Below, piece after piece: positions 28,365 to 37,470 of a stretch of DNA of 64,000 nt. The stretch covers positions 1-64,000 of the forward strand of contig QCLC01000003.1 of the NCBI GenBank assembly GCA_003214855.1, written 5' to 3'. Each line of letters begins with the position of its first letter. Within the stretch, counting starts at the first letter, position 1. The position numbers were made by a program, and so were the translations under genes. This stretch comes from Prochlorococcus sp. AG-412-I05 (lineage in GTDB: Bacteria > Cyanobacteriota > Cyanobacteriia > PCC-6307 > Cyanobiaceae). The notes below the pieces were generated by a model. That model saw only the letters and a list, made by a program, of their open reading frames with translations, had not been told where the DNA came from and made no database searches.

Positions 28365-29212
28365 GCAGCTCGAGCAAGCAACGCTGGGACGCCCTTAAAC
28401 CCCTATTGAGGCTGGAGGGTTCTGGTAGTCGAGACTTTCTTCACGGCCAGACCAGTGCCGATCTGCTGGCTGCCGAAACAGGCTCCCTGCTGCGCTGCTG
28501 CTGGCTCACCGCCACAGGAAGGGTGCGGGCGCTGTTGGAGATTCGTCTGGATGAAAGAGGTGCAGATGTGCTTGTTCTCGCCGGCGATCACAACGCCGTA
28601 GCGACGGGATTTGAACAGGTGATCTTCCCTGCAGACCAGGTTCGACTGAAGCCGAGCAAGCCAATTCGACGCCTGCAGATACTGGCCCAACTCAAACAGG
28701 AGCAAACTCCTGAGGTGACCTGGCTGCTGCCAGACGAACCACTGCCAAAGCAATGGGCTGCTATGGAGCAGGCCAGTGCAGATCAAATTGAAAGCTGGCG
28801 ACTCAAGCAAGGCCTGCCCCTTGAACCTGGTGAAATCAATGGCGATACAAACCCGTTTGAACTGGGACTAACCGCATGGGTGAGTCTCAGCAAAGGTTGT
28901 TACTTGGGGCAGGAAACCTTGGCCAAGCTGGCCAACAACGGTGGTATCAAACAACAACTGCGCTACTGGCAAGCCAACCACCCGATTGCCGTAGGCCAAA
29001 AACTAATCAATCTTGAGCCAGAGGCAGGTGTCAACAATCGAGCAGGGGTCATTACTTCAGTGATGCAAGACCAAGCCTCAACAGGCAGCTATGGCTTGGC
29101 CTTGGTGCGCCGCAAGTCTTTAACAGAGGCTGAACTATGCCTGGCGGAAGACTCAACAAGGGTGCGCCTCTCCATTCCTATTGGATTTGTGACTCCACCC
29201 ATGAGTGACTGA
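28361..29212 (+). CDS. ygfZ: YgfZ/GcvT-like folate-binding protein
   Basis: A 283-residue protein of the YgfZ family, which uses tetrahydrofolate to support Fe-S cluster enzyme repair or assembly. The diagnostic motif [13 protein letters not shown] is at about residue 181, with the near-invariant Cys. The N-terminal [10 protein letters not shown] and [11 protein letters not shown] segments fit the GcvT fold. It is coupled to pyrE through an ATGA overlap. Fe-S targets in the neighbourhood include LeuC and IspH, but that is general housekeeping and not an operon link. Confidence 0.9.
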   Translation: MSSSSKQRWDALKPLLRLEGSGSRDFLHGQTSADLLAAETGSLLRCCWLTATGRVRALLEIRLDERGADVLVLAGDHNAVATGFEQVIFPADQVRLKPSKPIRRLQILAQLKQEQTPEVTWLLPDEPLPKQWAAMEQASADQIESWRLKQGLPLEPGEINGDTNPFELGLTAWVSLSKGCYLGQETLAKLANNGGIKQQLRYWQANHPIAVGQKLINLEPEAGVNNRAGVITSVMQDQASTGSYGLALVRRKSLTEAELCLAEDSTRVRLSIPIGFVTPPMSD

Positions 29213-29233
29213 ACATGGCTTGACGATGCCCAG

Positions 29234-30733
29234 CTACTCGTCTTGCTTTAACAGCTCGTCTTGCTTTAACAGCTCGTCTTGCTTTAACAGCCATACCGCC
29301 ACAGCCCAAGTAGCGAGACAATCATCGTGGTTGTAATCAAAGATCCAACGCAGGGAATAGGAACTGCCGCGATCTTGAAGACCTGAACCACGCCACTGGC
29401 GCCACCAAAGCAGAGCGCGAGCCCCATCGACCCCCACCTGACGCCAACAAAATCCCAGCCAACTCGCCACGCACTTCAACCCATAGCTGTTTAAAGGCAA
29501 TCGCCAATAACGCCGCACCCGATCGTGCACATCAATCATGCGCTTGCTCATTGCACTCAACTCAGCCGCGTCAACTCCCTGCCGCTTAGCCATACGGCGA
29601 AGAGCCAGAGACTCCGTTTCGCCGTAATGCATCACTGGCCAGTCGGGATAAATCTTCAGCATGCGTTGCAACCGCTGCCAGCAACGTGCCTCGCCGTGCT
29701 CATAAAGCACCAAAAAGGGGTGATACTGCGCGCCCTCTAAATCCCAACTGCCATCTGGCCTGCGGCCCAGCCGGACAAAACCATGCAGAAAATCATCGCG
29801 AGCATCTGGATCAGATTCGATGTCGTACAACAACACGCCAGGGGCAGTGGCCAATTCCGGCAAAGCCGATGCGGAGTCCAAGCGCTCATAACGACCATCC
29901 CGCTGAGCCCGGGCCTGCGCGACAAGCTCACAAGCCACTTCCCCGTGCTGCTCACCGAAATGTTGCAAACGACTTCCGAGCTCATTCGGATCGGCTGCAG
30001 CTAAATCCTGCAAACCAAGGATCCCCAGTTCCTGAAGCATCTGCCGTCGACGCGTCCCGATACCGCTCACCTCACTGAGATGTCCCTCTGCAGAAGCCAC
30101 GGCATTGCAAACACCTCGCCAGGAACACAACTTGCACTTGCGCCGATCGGCAACCAAAGGCGGAGGCTCACTCAGCTCGAGGTCTGCGGCCAACTTGACC
30201 AGGACATCATCAAGCTGCCGCTGCAGCCCGCCCAGCAATGAAACTCGTTCCATGTGAAGACTGCGACCAGCTCCGGCCAAAGCCAAGCCTTCAGGCACGG
30301 GAGCCGACTGCAGCGGTGCCAATAAACGACCAGCAAGGGCCAAAGCCAAGCGATGCTCTCTGGTCAAGCGTCGACCCTGACGTGCAAGCACCGGTCGGTA
30401 AGCAAATGCCCCCCAACGACTTTGCCCCTCGACCCTCTGCAGCAATGGCGGATGGGCCTCCAAGAACTGCCCCGCAGGACCAACCCCCTTAAGCCTCAGC
30501 CCCACCACCCCTGGGCAGCCTTGACTGCAACCGTCTAGACCCCTGCATGGTTTGCGCGGCAACAAAGCAACAAAGTTGCGCTGCTGATCATCAAGTTGCA
30601 GAGTGCGGTGAGCAGTCCAGAGCCGTTTCTCTCCATCGCCATAACGGTCTAACCAAGCCCTACGACGACAGCGCAGCCAACTACGCAGCAAGCGATCAGT
30701 CAGAACGTTGGCAGCGAGAGGGGTGGCACCCAT
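29234..30733 (-). CDS. TM0106-type RecB-like nuclease with 3'-5' exonuclease-like domain
   Basis: A 499-residue predicted nuclease. Domains in order: an N-terminal RecB/PD-(D/E)XK-like region starting LTDRLLRSWLRCRRRAWLDRYG; a cysteine cluster RKCKLCSWRGVC (about residue 200), which with earlier cysteines may hold an Fe-S cluster; a helix-hairpin-helix SGIGTRRRQMLQELGI; and a C-terminal RNase H-like exonuclease region (LLYDIESDPDARDDFLHGF, YGETESLALRRM, FDYNHDDCLATW). The substrate is unknown. The last 18 residues are three exact LLKQDE repeats from an 18-bp tandem repeat just before the stop, which are not part of the fold. Confidence 0.85.
   Translation of the reverse strand: MGATPLAANVLTDRLLRSWLRCRRRAWLDRYGDGEKRLWTAHRTLQLDDQQRNFVALLPRKPCRGLDGCSQGCPGVVGLRLKGVGPAGQFLEAHPPLLQRVEGQSRWGAFAYRPVLARQGRRLTREHRLALALAGRLLAPLQSAPVPEGLALAGAGRSLHMERVSLLGGLQRQLDDVLVKLAADLELSEPPPLVADRRKCKLCSWRGVCNAVASAEGHLSEVSGIGTRRRQMLQELGILGLQDLAAADPNELGSRLQHFGEQHGEVACELVAQARAQRDGRYERLDSASALPELATAPGVLLYDIESDPDARDDFLHGFVRLGRRPDGSWDLEGAQYHPFLVLYEHGEARCWQRLQRMLKIYPDWPVMHYGETESLALRRMAKRQGVDAAELSAMSKRMIDVHDRVRRYWRLPLNSYGLKCVASWLGFCWRQVGVDGARALLWWRQWRGSGLQDRGSSYSLRWIFDYNHDDCLATWAVAVWLLKQDELLKQDELLKQDE
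29237..29290. repeat. 18-bp tandem repeat, three exact copies, in the 3' end of the nuclease gene
   Basis: Units 29237-29254, 29255-29272 and 29273-29290 read CTCGTCTTGCTTTAACAG on the plus strand and encode LLKQDE on the minus strand. The stop codon follows the last unit directly. The copy number keeps the frame, so it can vary between strains without breaking the gene. Confidence 0.97.
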
Positions 30734-30786
30734 CAGCCGACGTTACGGCGGCTGCCTGCTAGATCCAGTCCATTAGTTGATCATTT

Positions 30787-32250
30787 ATGGCATCGGCCCC
30801 CCTGCCGCTGGCCGCGGCCCCCATCCACTTCGGTACCGACGGTTGGCGCGGGGTCATCGGCGTAGATATCACAGTCGAAAGGCTCTTAACCGTTGCTGCT
30901 GCTGCTGCACAGGAGCTGGCCTATCGCGCACCCACAGAACTCAAAAGCCGCTCAGTGATCATCGGCTACGACCGCCGCTTTCTAGCTCCGGAAATGGCAG
31001 AGGCCATTGCTGCCGCCGTGCGCGGCTGTGAGCTGGAGCCCTTACTCACCGAAACGCCTGTGCCGACACCTGCCTGCAGCTGGGCAGTCGTGCAACATCA
31101 GGCCCTTGGCGCCTTAGTGGTGACAGCTAGTCACAATCCGCCGGAATGGTTAGGGCTAAAAATCAAGGGGGCCTTTGGCGGCTCAGTAGAAGACACTTTC
31201 ACCGCAGCTGTGGAACAGCGCCTTGCTGCCGGAGGGATTTCAGTACCCATCAATGGGATTACCAAGCGATTTGATGGGCGTGGGCAGCATCTCGAAGGAT
31301 TGCGAGAGAAGCTCGATTTAACCTCCCTGATCAAGGGCCTGCAGAAGATGGGGCTCAAGGTCATCATCGATCCGATGCACGGTTCAGCAGCGGGTTGCAT
31401 TGCCGAGCTACTGGACCCGCACAACCAGGGCTTGGTTCAAGAAATTCGCGACCAGCGCGACCCGTTGTTCGGCGGCAACCCTCCCGAACCCCTCGCCCCA
31501 TATCTGAACCAGCTGATCGCAGCTGTGCAGGCCTCCAGCGCTACCGGACAACCCGCCGTGGGTCTGGTGTTCGATGGCGATGGCGACCGCATCGCAGCCA
31601 TAGATGAAGCTGGCAACTTCTGCAGCACCCAGCTGCTGATGCCCCTCCTGATTGACCACCTCGCCCGAGCCAAACAACTGCCAGGCAAGGTTGTAAAAAC
31701 CGTGAGTGGCTCTGACCTGATGCGTCTAGTTGCTGAGGATCTAGGCCGGGAGGTGCTGGAACTACCGGTTGGTTTCAAATACATCGCCGCTGAAATGCTC
31801 AGCGGCGATGTGCTGGTGGGAGGTGAGGAATCAGGAGGGGTGGGCTTCGGAATGCACCTACCTGAAAGGGATGCCCTCTTTGCAGCCCTGCTTGTACTGG
31901 AAGCACTTGTGGAGGGAGGGCAGCCCCTCGGCGCACGCATGAAAGCCCTGCAAGAGCGTCGTAGAGGGAGCAGTTTTTACGAACGCTTCGATCTACGCCT
32001 TGCTGATATGGACTCGCGACAACGACTAGAAACGCTGCTTGAGCAAACCCCTCCAGCCACAGTTGCTGATCAACCCGTTCAGGCCGTGATCCGTACAGAT
32101 GGCGTGAAATTTCGACTTGGACCTAGCCACTGGTTGATGCTGCGTTTCTCCGGCACCGAACCCCTGCTGAGGATCTACTGCGAAGCTCCCAGCGAGACAG
32201 ACGTCAAAGCAGCTCTGAACTGGGCAAAGCAGCTCGCAGAACGAACATGA
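30787..32250 (+). CDS. Phosphoglucomutase/phosphomannomutase family protein
   Basis: A 487-residue alpha-D-phosphohexomutase. The four-domain signatures are present: IHFGTDGWRGVIG, the active serine loop VVTASHNPPEWLGLKIK (about residue 119), the metal loop LVFDGDGDRIAAID (about 264), the sugar-binding GGEESGGVGF, and the phosphate-binding RFSGTEPLLRIYCEA. Substrate choice between glucose-, mannose- and glucosamine-phosphate cannot be decided by eye. It overlaps rdgB by four bases (ATGA), so the two are translated together. Confidence 0.93.
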   Translation: MASAPLPLAAAPIHFGTDGWRGVIGVDITVERLLTVAAAAAQELAYRAPTELKSRSVIIGYDRRFLAPEMAEAIAAAVRGCELEPLLTETPVPTPACSWAVVQHQALGALVVTASHNPPEWLGLKIKGAFGGSVEDTFTAAVEQRLAAGGISVPINGITKRFDGRGQHLEGLREKLDLTSLIKGLQKMGLKVIIDPMHGSAAGCIAELLDPHNQGLVQEIRDQRDPLFGGNPPEPLAPYLNQLIAAVQASSATGQPAVGLVFDGDGDRIAAIDEAGNFCSTQLLMPLLIDHLARAKQLPGKVVKTVSGSDLMRLVAEDLGREVLELPVGFKYIAAEMLSGDVLVGGEESGGVGFGMHLPERDALFAALLVLEALVEGGQPLGARMKALQERRRGSSFYERFDLRLADMDSRQRLETLLEQTPPATVADQPVQAVIRTDGVKFRLGPSHWLMLRFSGTEPLLRIYCEAPSETDVKAALNWAKQLAERT

Positions 32251-32858
32251 GCAGCAATGAATTGACAGAGCGGGTGCTGGTGATCGCCAGCGGCAATGCT
32301 GGCAAAATCCGCGAGTTCCGTCAGTTGCTGGCTCACCTGCCGCTCAGGGTGCAAGCCCAACCCAAAGATCTTGCCGTGGAAGAAACAGGCCAGACCTTTG
32401 CTGAGAATGCACGCATCAAGGCCTTGACAGTTGCTCAAGCCACGGGGCAATGGGCCCTCGCAGACGACTCCGGACTCAGCGTAGAGGCACTGGCAGGCGC
32501 CCCTGGAGTGTATTCAGCCCGCTATGCCGCGAGTGATGCCCTAAGGATTAAGCGCCTACTACGAGAACTCAAAGGGATCGATGATCGCCGCGCTCACTTC
32601 AGCGCTGCTCTTTGCATCGCATCTGAGACGAATGAAGTTTTACTGGAGGTCGAAGGCCGCTGCGAAGGTTTGATCACCCACGCAGCGCGAGGAGAAAAGG
32701 GCTTCGGCTATGACCCGATCTTCGAAGTCGACGCAACCGGCACAACCTTTGCAGAGATGAGTATTGAGCAAAAACGCCAATGGAGCCACAGAGGTTGCGC
32801 CTTTGCCCTTTTAGATCCAGCCCTGCAAGAACTGCTCCACAAACAAAACAAGCCCTAA
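32247..32858 (+). CDS. rdgB: dITP/XTP pyrophosphatase (RdgB/HAM1 family)
   Basis: A 203-residue house-cleaning enzyme that hydrolyses dITP, XTP and related nucleotides. Family motifs are VIASGNAGKIREFRQLL, EETGQTFAENARIKA, WALADDSGLSVEALAGAPGVYSARYA and GEKGFGYDPIFEVD, followed by TFAEMSIEQKRQWSHRGCAF. Full length. Coupled to the phosphohexomutase gene by ATGA. The MFS pseudogene converges downstream. Confidence 0.95.
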   Translation: MSSNELTERVLVIASGNAGKIREFRQLLAHLPLRVQAQPKDLAVEETGQTFAENARIKALTVAQATGQWALADDSGLSVEALAGAPGVYSARYAASDALRIKRLLRELKGIDDRRAHFSAALCIASETNEVLLEVEGRCEGLITHAARGEKGFGYDPIFEVDATGTTFAEMSIEQKRQWSHRGCAFALLDPALQELLHKQNKP

Positions 32859-32908
32859 TCACGAGCCCAGCGAATCGCTAAACAATCAATCCGCTCTCAG
32901 CCAAGGAA

Positions 32909-34027
32909 TTAAGCAGATCGCTTAATGGTGTTGATCTGAAGCAAGACAGCCAAAATGATCCCCAACAAAGCAAGGCTGCCGTAGGTCAAAACCATCAGAG
33001 TTGTGTTGCCGGGGGTCGATACCTGCAGAAATACCCCAGAGAGCATGATCATCAACGCTCCCATCAACGTGCCTGCTGTATTCACGAAGGCGACAACAAG
33101 AGCTGTTTGAGCTGGAGGAGCTGCAGCTTCTGCAAGAGGAAAAGCCAAAGCACTCGTGCCAAGGCCCAGACCAAGAATGGCTCCAGCCAAAATCAAAACG
33201 ATGACGGATTGAGGGTTACTCCCCACCAGGAGCAACAGAGCGGCAGAGCTGCAGCTGCCCGCCAACACGATGGGAGCACGCCTGGACTGATGACTGCCAA
33301 GCCAACCTGCCCCAAGCATTCCTACGGATGTAAACAGGGAAAGAACCATGTCCACGCCCACCTTGAGGGAACCGCTCCACCCCTCAACCTCGGACAGCAA
33401 GCCATATTGACAAAAGCCAAAAAGAGTTCCAGCACCCCAGGCATAAATCAAGGCCGCATGGACAACCTTATTGATGGCATCGGCACTCCAGCGCCCTGAA
33501 TGATTAGCAACTTGGCGTTCGCGGATCGATTGGCTGGGCTTTGCACGACTCTGCTGCGAGCTTGCAACAACCACGACAACTAACAGTGTTGCCACCCGCA
33601 ACGCCAAAACCAAGCAGGCTGTCGGTAGCACCCATCGCCAAGGCAAAACGCTGCGGCGGCAGGGTTCGCCTTGCAAGCAGCCCTGAGGCCGGGAAGGCAA
33701 CAGTACAAGCAAGACCCATGCCAGCGCGGCTGATGATCAAGCCATCAAGGGTTTCAGCTCTAGCGAAGGCCAGTGTCAGTGCGGTAGCCGTGATGGCGCC
33801 GAGTAACAGCCAACGTTCGGCACGGCCACGATCCAACACCCAACCAACAGGAATCTGAACGAGGCCATAGGGCAGCAGGAAGGCTCCCCCACAACGGCAA
33901 CATCCGCAGAGGAGAGAGCAAGCTCATCAGCGAGCGATTGATCGAAATATTGAAAGCTCGTTTCAGACCAAACCATCCAGGCCACGAACAGCAGGCTGAG
34001 GATCCAAAGCAAGCGATCGCGCATCAA
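32909..34027 (-). pseudogene. MFS transporter, broken by two frameshifts
   Basis: Three overlapping frames together read as one major-facilitator protein of about 373 codons. The first (from 34027) begins MMRDRLLWILSLLFVAWMVWSE and continues to ALSSADVAVVG. Adding one base in the C run at 33886-33890 restores GAFLLPYGLVQIPVGWVLDRGRAERW, the typical MFS helix 2 and A-motif loop. The frame then runs through GMGLACTVAFPASGLLARRTLP and GATDSLLGFGV. A second shift near 33590-33610 joins it to the long third frame, which holds helices 7-12 (LIYAWGAGTLFGFCQYGLL... to the C-terminus at 32909). Helices 5-6 look shortened. A sequencing error at the homopolymer cannot be excluded, but two breaks argue for decay. 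Confidence 0.82.
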
Positions 34028-34076
34028 GTCATTGAATACATCCAGGAAAATGTATTGGGTGCGAATCTGTTTATCT

Positions 34077-34793
34077 TCAAGACAAGCAGTAATCCAGATT
34101 CAGCGTGAGCGACTGGCGTGGCCGCGGTGCTTCGTCGGGATTAAAACGTGAGCTTGCTGCTTTTGAAAAACTGAGCGGACGTATCGCCCCCCCAGCGCGC
34201 TGATCAATGCGTAGCAATCGCACCTGCTTGAGGCCAAGTGCATCAGAGGTGGTTTCAGCCTGATGCTTGCCCTGCTTTAGAGCCCTACGCAACAACTGAT
34301 TCTTCAATTGCTGTTCGCTAACAAGATCAGCACGTGAAGACATGCCTTGCAAATCAACACCAGGCAACCTGCCTGCGATCTGAATCAACGCGTCGTAATT
34401 GGATCGGCCCACCACACCACTGACGCTGGTAAAAGCACGCTGCAAGCGTGGTTTGCCGCTAGTGGCATCCATGGCATAACTGCGTGGAGCAGGAATCTTG
34501 AGATCGCCCAGGCTGAGTGACCGCACGCGGCTGCGAACTGTGGCTAAGCGCTGATTGAGCTGATCCATTGCTGCCGATGAAGTTTTCCCCTCCGCTTCAA
34601 CTTGCAAGGAAAAACGAAAGCGATCTGAACGCAGCTCGCCACTTTCACTAACACTGAGCTGCAGCAAAGTGCCATCACATCGAAGCTCACCAGCATGAGC
34701 AGGCGAGCTTGCTAAGCCCATCAATCCACTAGAGCCAACAAGCAAGCCAAACATCAAAGGAGAGCACAACAACCGCATCGGAGCTGAAAACAT
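34077..34793 (-). CDS. SIMPL domain (DUF541) exported protein
   Basis: A 238-residue protein with a clear signal peptide (hydrophobic LLCSPLMFGLLVGSSGLMGLA, cleavage at AHA-GEL). The mature part has the SIMPL features: an N-terminal strand LLQLSVSESGELRSDRFRFSLQVEAEGKTS, AMDQLNQRLATV, a middle VSGVVGRSNYDALIQIAGRLPGVDLQGMSSRADL, and a C-terminal ALKQGKHQAETTSDALG. SIMPL/BP26-type proteins form periplasmic oligomers of unclear role. No partner gene is evident. It is downstream of a 430-bp gap that should hold its promoter. Confidence 0.85.
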   Translation of the reverse strand: MFSAPMRLLCSPLMFGLLVGSSGLMGLASSPAHAGELRCDGTLLQLSVSESGELRSDRFRFSLQVEAEGKTSSAAMDQLNQRLATVRSRVRSLSLGDLKIPAPRSYAMDATSGKPRLQRAFTSVSGVVGRSNYDALIQIAGRLPGVDLQGMSSRADLVSEQQLKNQLLRRALKQGKHQAETTSDALGLKQVRLLRIDQRAGGAIRPLSFSKAASSRFNPDEAPRPRQSLTLNLDYCLS

Positions 34794-35223
34794 TGAACAT
34801 TTAGATGTCCAATTTAGATCTAGCGCCCTTGAGCCATCAAAGTGTGAATGAATTACATATCAACGGCTACTATTCATAATCAAACATGACTGGAGGGCAA
34901 TGAAATATCTACATGCAATTCCGGAAATCTTGATCAATCAGGCTGACACAAAACTAAGGTGCAAATATCTTGTGAGCAAACCCCCCAATTACAGTGTGCA
35001 CAGGATCTTTAAAGCGATGGCTTGCTGAAAAGGAAGTCTTCATTCAGGCTTGGATTCTTGCAAATGTTGCCTACAAAATAGCTTGAAGCCTGAGACAAAG
35101 CTGAGCTCTTTGTGGCTGAAGTTGTTGACTTTATCTAGTCAACCAACCAAATCCTTAAGCTCAGAGCGAACAAATTAAAAAATAAGCTTGGAATTGGTTC
35201 GCCAATCAACACCCTAAACTCAA
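34794..35223. other. 430-bp AT-rich intergenic region
   Basis: It lies between the carotenoid oxygenase 3' end and the SIMPL gene 5' end. It contains a possible 42-codon ORF (34900-35028) with a strong Shine-Dalgarno sequence, and a 7-bp inverted repeat GTTGACT-N6-AGTCAAC (35124-35143) without a T run. No tRNA or longer coding potential is seen. Confidence 0.4.
34900..35028 (+). CDS. Candidate 42-residue small protein
   Basis: The ATG at 34900 is preceded by GGAGGG at two-base distance, one of the few strong Shine-Dalgarno-like sequences in the window. The product begins MKYLHAIPEILINQ and ends HRIFKAMAC; it has no membrane segment or known motif. The region is AT-rich and the ORF is short, so it may be chance or a gene fragment. 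Confidence 0.25.
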   Translation: MKYLHAIPEILINQADTKLRCKYLVSKPPNYSVHRIFKAMAC

Positions 35224-36813
35224 TCAATCAGCAGCAACCCAACTGCCATGTAATCCGTATGGAATGGTAATAGGCATCTCAAGCACTGCCTGCTCACTTA
35301 AATCGTTTGCATTCAAAATCAACAACTGACTGGCACGACGCTCTCCATTCCATACAAAAACCAACAGCCAACCATCATCTTCAGCTTCACTGCCAGGGCG
35401 TGGCACCATCAATGGCTCACTGACAAATCCACGCGGCGCTGCACTCCATAAGCATTGATCCCCATTGCTCAAATCCAGTTTCTTGATCGCCTGTAAGGGG
35501 GCGTAGCCGGTTTCACGCTCTGCCACAGCCATCCATGCATAACGAGCCGACATCCCTTCTCGGCGTGGATTGACCATCGCAAATTCACAACAACGCTCAC
35601 TAAAGCGCCTGGTTTCAATTCCTTTCCCAAAAAGATTGATGCGGCACTGCTCTAATCGACCCTCAGGGAAAAAGTCAAAGTCCATCGAGAGAAAGTCCTC
35701 GCCGGGATCAATCGAGGGGTAATCGCTGTAGTAAATGCTCTCCAACACCAACTCATCCCCCTCCTCCCAAGCATTGAGATGGTGAAAAACAAAACCATCG
35801 GGAGCATCAAAGATGCGCGGCGGCTGCCCAGCAAAAGTGCCGCAATCACGAGGAATCAACCAAAACTTTGCCTGGCCTCCAGGCTTAGACGTTAAACATT
35901 GCGCCGCACCCTTCTGACCCAGAACAAACGGCAACGGATTGAAGTTGATCGCATTCTGCAAAAAGAGCGTCCAGTTGGGAGTAATCGCGAAGTCATGCAG
36001 AAAAGCAAAACCCTTAAAACTGTCTGTGCGATCACTGATGAGGCGTCCCGCATCTGGCCCCTGAGTGGCAAACTCCATCAGCCGGATCTTGCTAGTCGGC
36101 CCTGTGTTCACACCAAAGGTGACCATTCGAGGCTCGCCATGATGGCCAGGATCGAAGCGGGGATGAGCGCTAAAAGCCTCTCCAGGCTTCAGCACCCCAT
36201 TCAGACTCGAAAGCCCATGGGTTTCCAGGCTGACAGGGTCAAGCGCGTGCGGGCCAGCCGCCTCCCAAAGAGCCAGTAACTGATCACCAAGTTGAACCAC
36301 TTGGGTATTGGCAATGTTCTTGAAACGCACGTCAAAAGCATTCGCCTTCACCCCACCGCGCTTCTGCGTGCCAAACACCCCCCGATAGAGGAAGCGGCCA
36401 GCCTTTTCCTCTTCCTGCCAGTATTTCGTTCGCACAAAGCGATTACTCAGCGTGGCCTTGCTATCGCTGAATCGCACAGCAGTGATCATGCCGTCACCAT
36501 CAAAGGGGTGATGCACCCATTGCCCATCGCGTTCAAACCTGCCTGGACCATTGCGATAGTGGCTGCCTTGCAGCTCAGCTGGAATCTGTCCCCTCAGGGG
36601 ACGTAAAGACACAGCATTGAGCTCTTGCTCAACATTGCAATAACCACTTGCCCAGTCATCCCGATCAAACCCGCCGGGTACATCTATTGAGGCCGCGGAC
36701 ACTGTTGAAGGGCTATCGCTCACTGTGCTCACTGCAAGGCTGATCAAGATTGACCAATCCTTACGCAAAAGGGCTTGCAGCCGCGAGCGAGGAAATCCCC
36801 ACTCCCCAATCAT
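35224..36813 (-). CDS. Carotenoid cleavage oxygenase (RPE65/CCD family)
   Basis: Up to 529 residues. A non-haem iron dioxygenase of the carotenoid/apocarotenoid family, a seven-bladed propeller with four iron-binding histidines. Candidates are in DPGHHGEPRM, FAFLHDFAIT, FVFHHLNAWEEGDE and the C-terminal PYGLHGSW. GSHYRNGPGRFERDGQWVHHPFDGDGM is the usual N-terminal signature. Substrate and cleavage site are not known. The ATG at 36813 follows the hisB stop with no gap (TGA-ATG), suggesting coupling. The first 35 residues are not conserved in character, and a GTG start about 27 codons later is possible. Confidence 0.88.
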   Translation of the reverse strand: MIGEWGFPRSRLQALLRKDWSILISLAVSTVSDSPSTVSAASIDVPGGFDRDDWASGYCNVEQELNAVSLRPLRGQIPAELQGSHYRNGPGRFERDGQWVHHPFDGDGMITAVRFSDSKATLSNRFVRTKYWQEEEKAGRFLYRGVFGTQKRGGVKANAFDVRFKNIANTQVVQLGDQLLALWEAAGPHALDPVSLETHGLSSLNGVLKPGEAFSAHPRFDPGHHGEPRMVTFGVNTGPTSKIRLMEFATQGPDAGRLISDRTDSFKGFAFLHDFAITPNWTLFLQNAINFNPLPFVLGQKGAAQCLTSKPGGQAKFWLIPRDCGTFAGQPPRIFDAPDGFVFHHLNAWEEGDELVLESIYYSDYPSIDPGEDFLSMDFDFFPEGRLEQCRINLFGKGIETRRFSERCCEFAMVNPRREGMSARYAWMAVAERETGYAPLQAIKKLDLSNGDQCLWSAAPRGFVSEPLMVPRPGSEAEDDGWLLVFVWNGERRASQLLILNANDLSEQAVLEMPITIPYGLHGSWVAAD

Positions 36814-37443
36814 TCAGCTCTTCTGCCCGCCAGCCTGCTCCAGCACACCCTTGCTGCTAGGTATCGCGCCGGCCCTTCGCGGGTCGATTTCAATTGCCAT
36901 GCGCAGAGCTCTGGCAAAGGCCTTGAAACAGGCTTCAACGATGTGGTGGGAATTGGTGCCTGCCAACTGGCGAATATGCAGAGTTAGGCCGCTGTTGTTC
37001 ACAACTGCCACGAAAAACTCCTTCACCAACTCGCTGTCGTAGCTACCAATGCGCTCAGAGGGAATTTGCAGGCCATAACTGAGATGAGGCCTACCGGAGC
37101 AATCCAGAACGACCTGAACCAACGCCTCATCGAGTGGTGCCACAAAATGACCGAAGCGGTGGATGCCACGTCGATCTCCAAGCGCCTGAGACAGGGCCTG
37201 ACCAACAGCAATACCCACATCCTCATTGGTGTGATGGTCATCGATGTGGGTGTCACCAGTCGCGGTGATCTCTAAATCCAGCAGGCCATGGCTGGAAAGC
37301 TGGTGAAGCATGTGATCGAGGAAGGCGACCCCCGTAGAGACGTTGCACTGACCACAGCCATCAAGCCCAACACGAACAAGCACGTCGGTTTCAGCGGTGA
37401 CGCGATGAACATCCCCCTGCCTTAGCGACGTCATGATGCCCAT
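36814..37443 (-). CDS. hisB: Imidazoleglycerol-phosphate dehydratase
   Basis: A 209-residue monofunctional IGPD of histidine synthesis. It has the paired metal-binding motifs [35 protein letters not shown] and [17 protein letters not shown]. Length is normal and there is no phosphatase domain. It sits 27 bp downstream of fabI and directly before the carotenoid oxygenase gene, an order (fabI-hisB-ccd) that seems chance rather than pathway based. Confidence 0.97.
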   Translation of the reverse strand: MGIMTSLRQGDVHRVTAETDVLVRVGLDGCGQCNVSTGVAFLDHMLHQLSSHGLLDLEITATGDTHIDDHHTNEDVGIAVGQALSQALGDRRGIHRFGHFVAPLDEALVQVVLDCSGRPHLSYGLQIPSERIGSYDSELVKEFFVAVVNNSGLTLHIRQLAGTNSHHIVEACFKAFARALRMAIEIDPRRAGAIPSSKGVLEQAGGQKS

Positions 37444-37470
37444 CCAAATGAAGTCATGCTGCCAGTCAAA

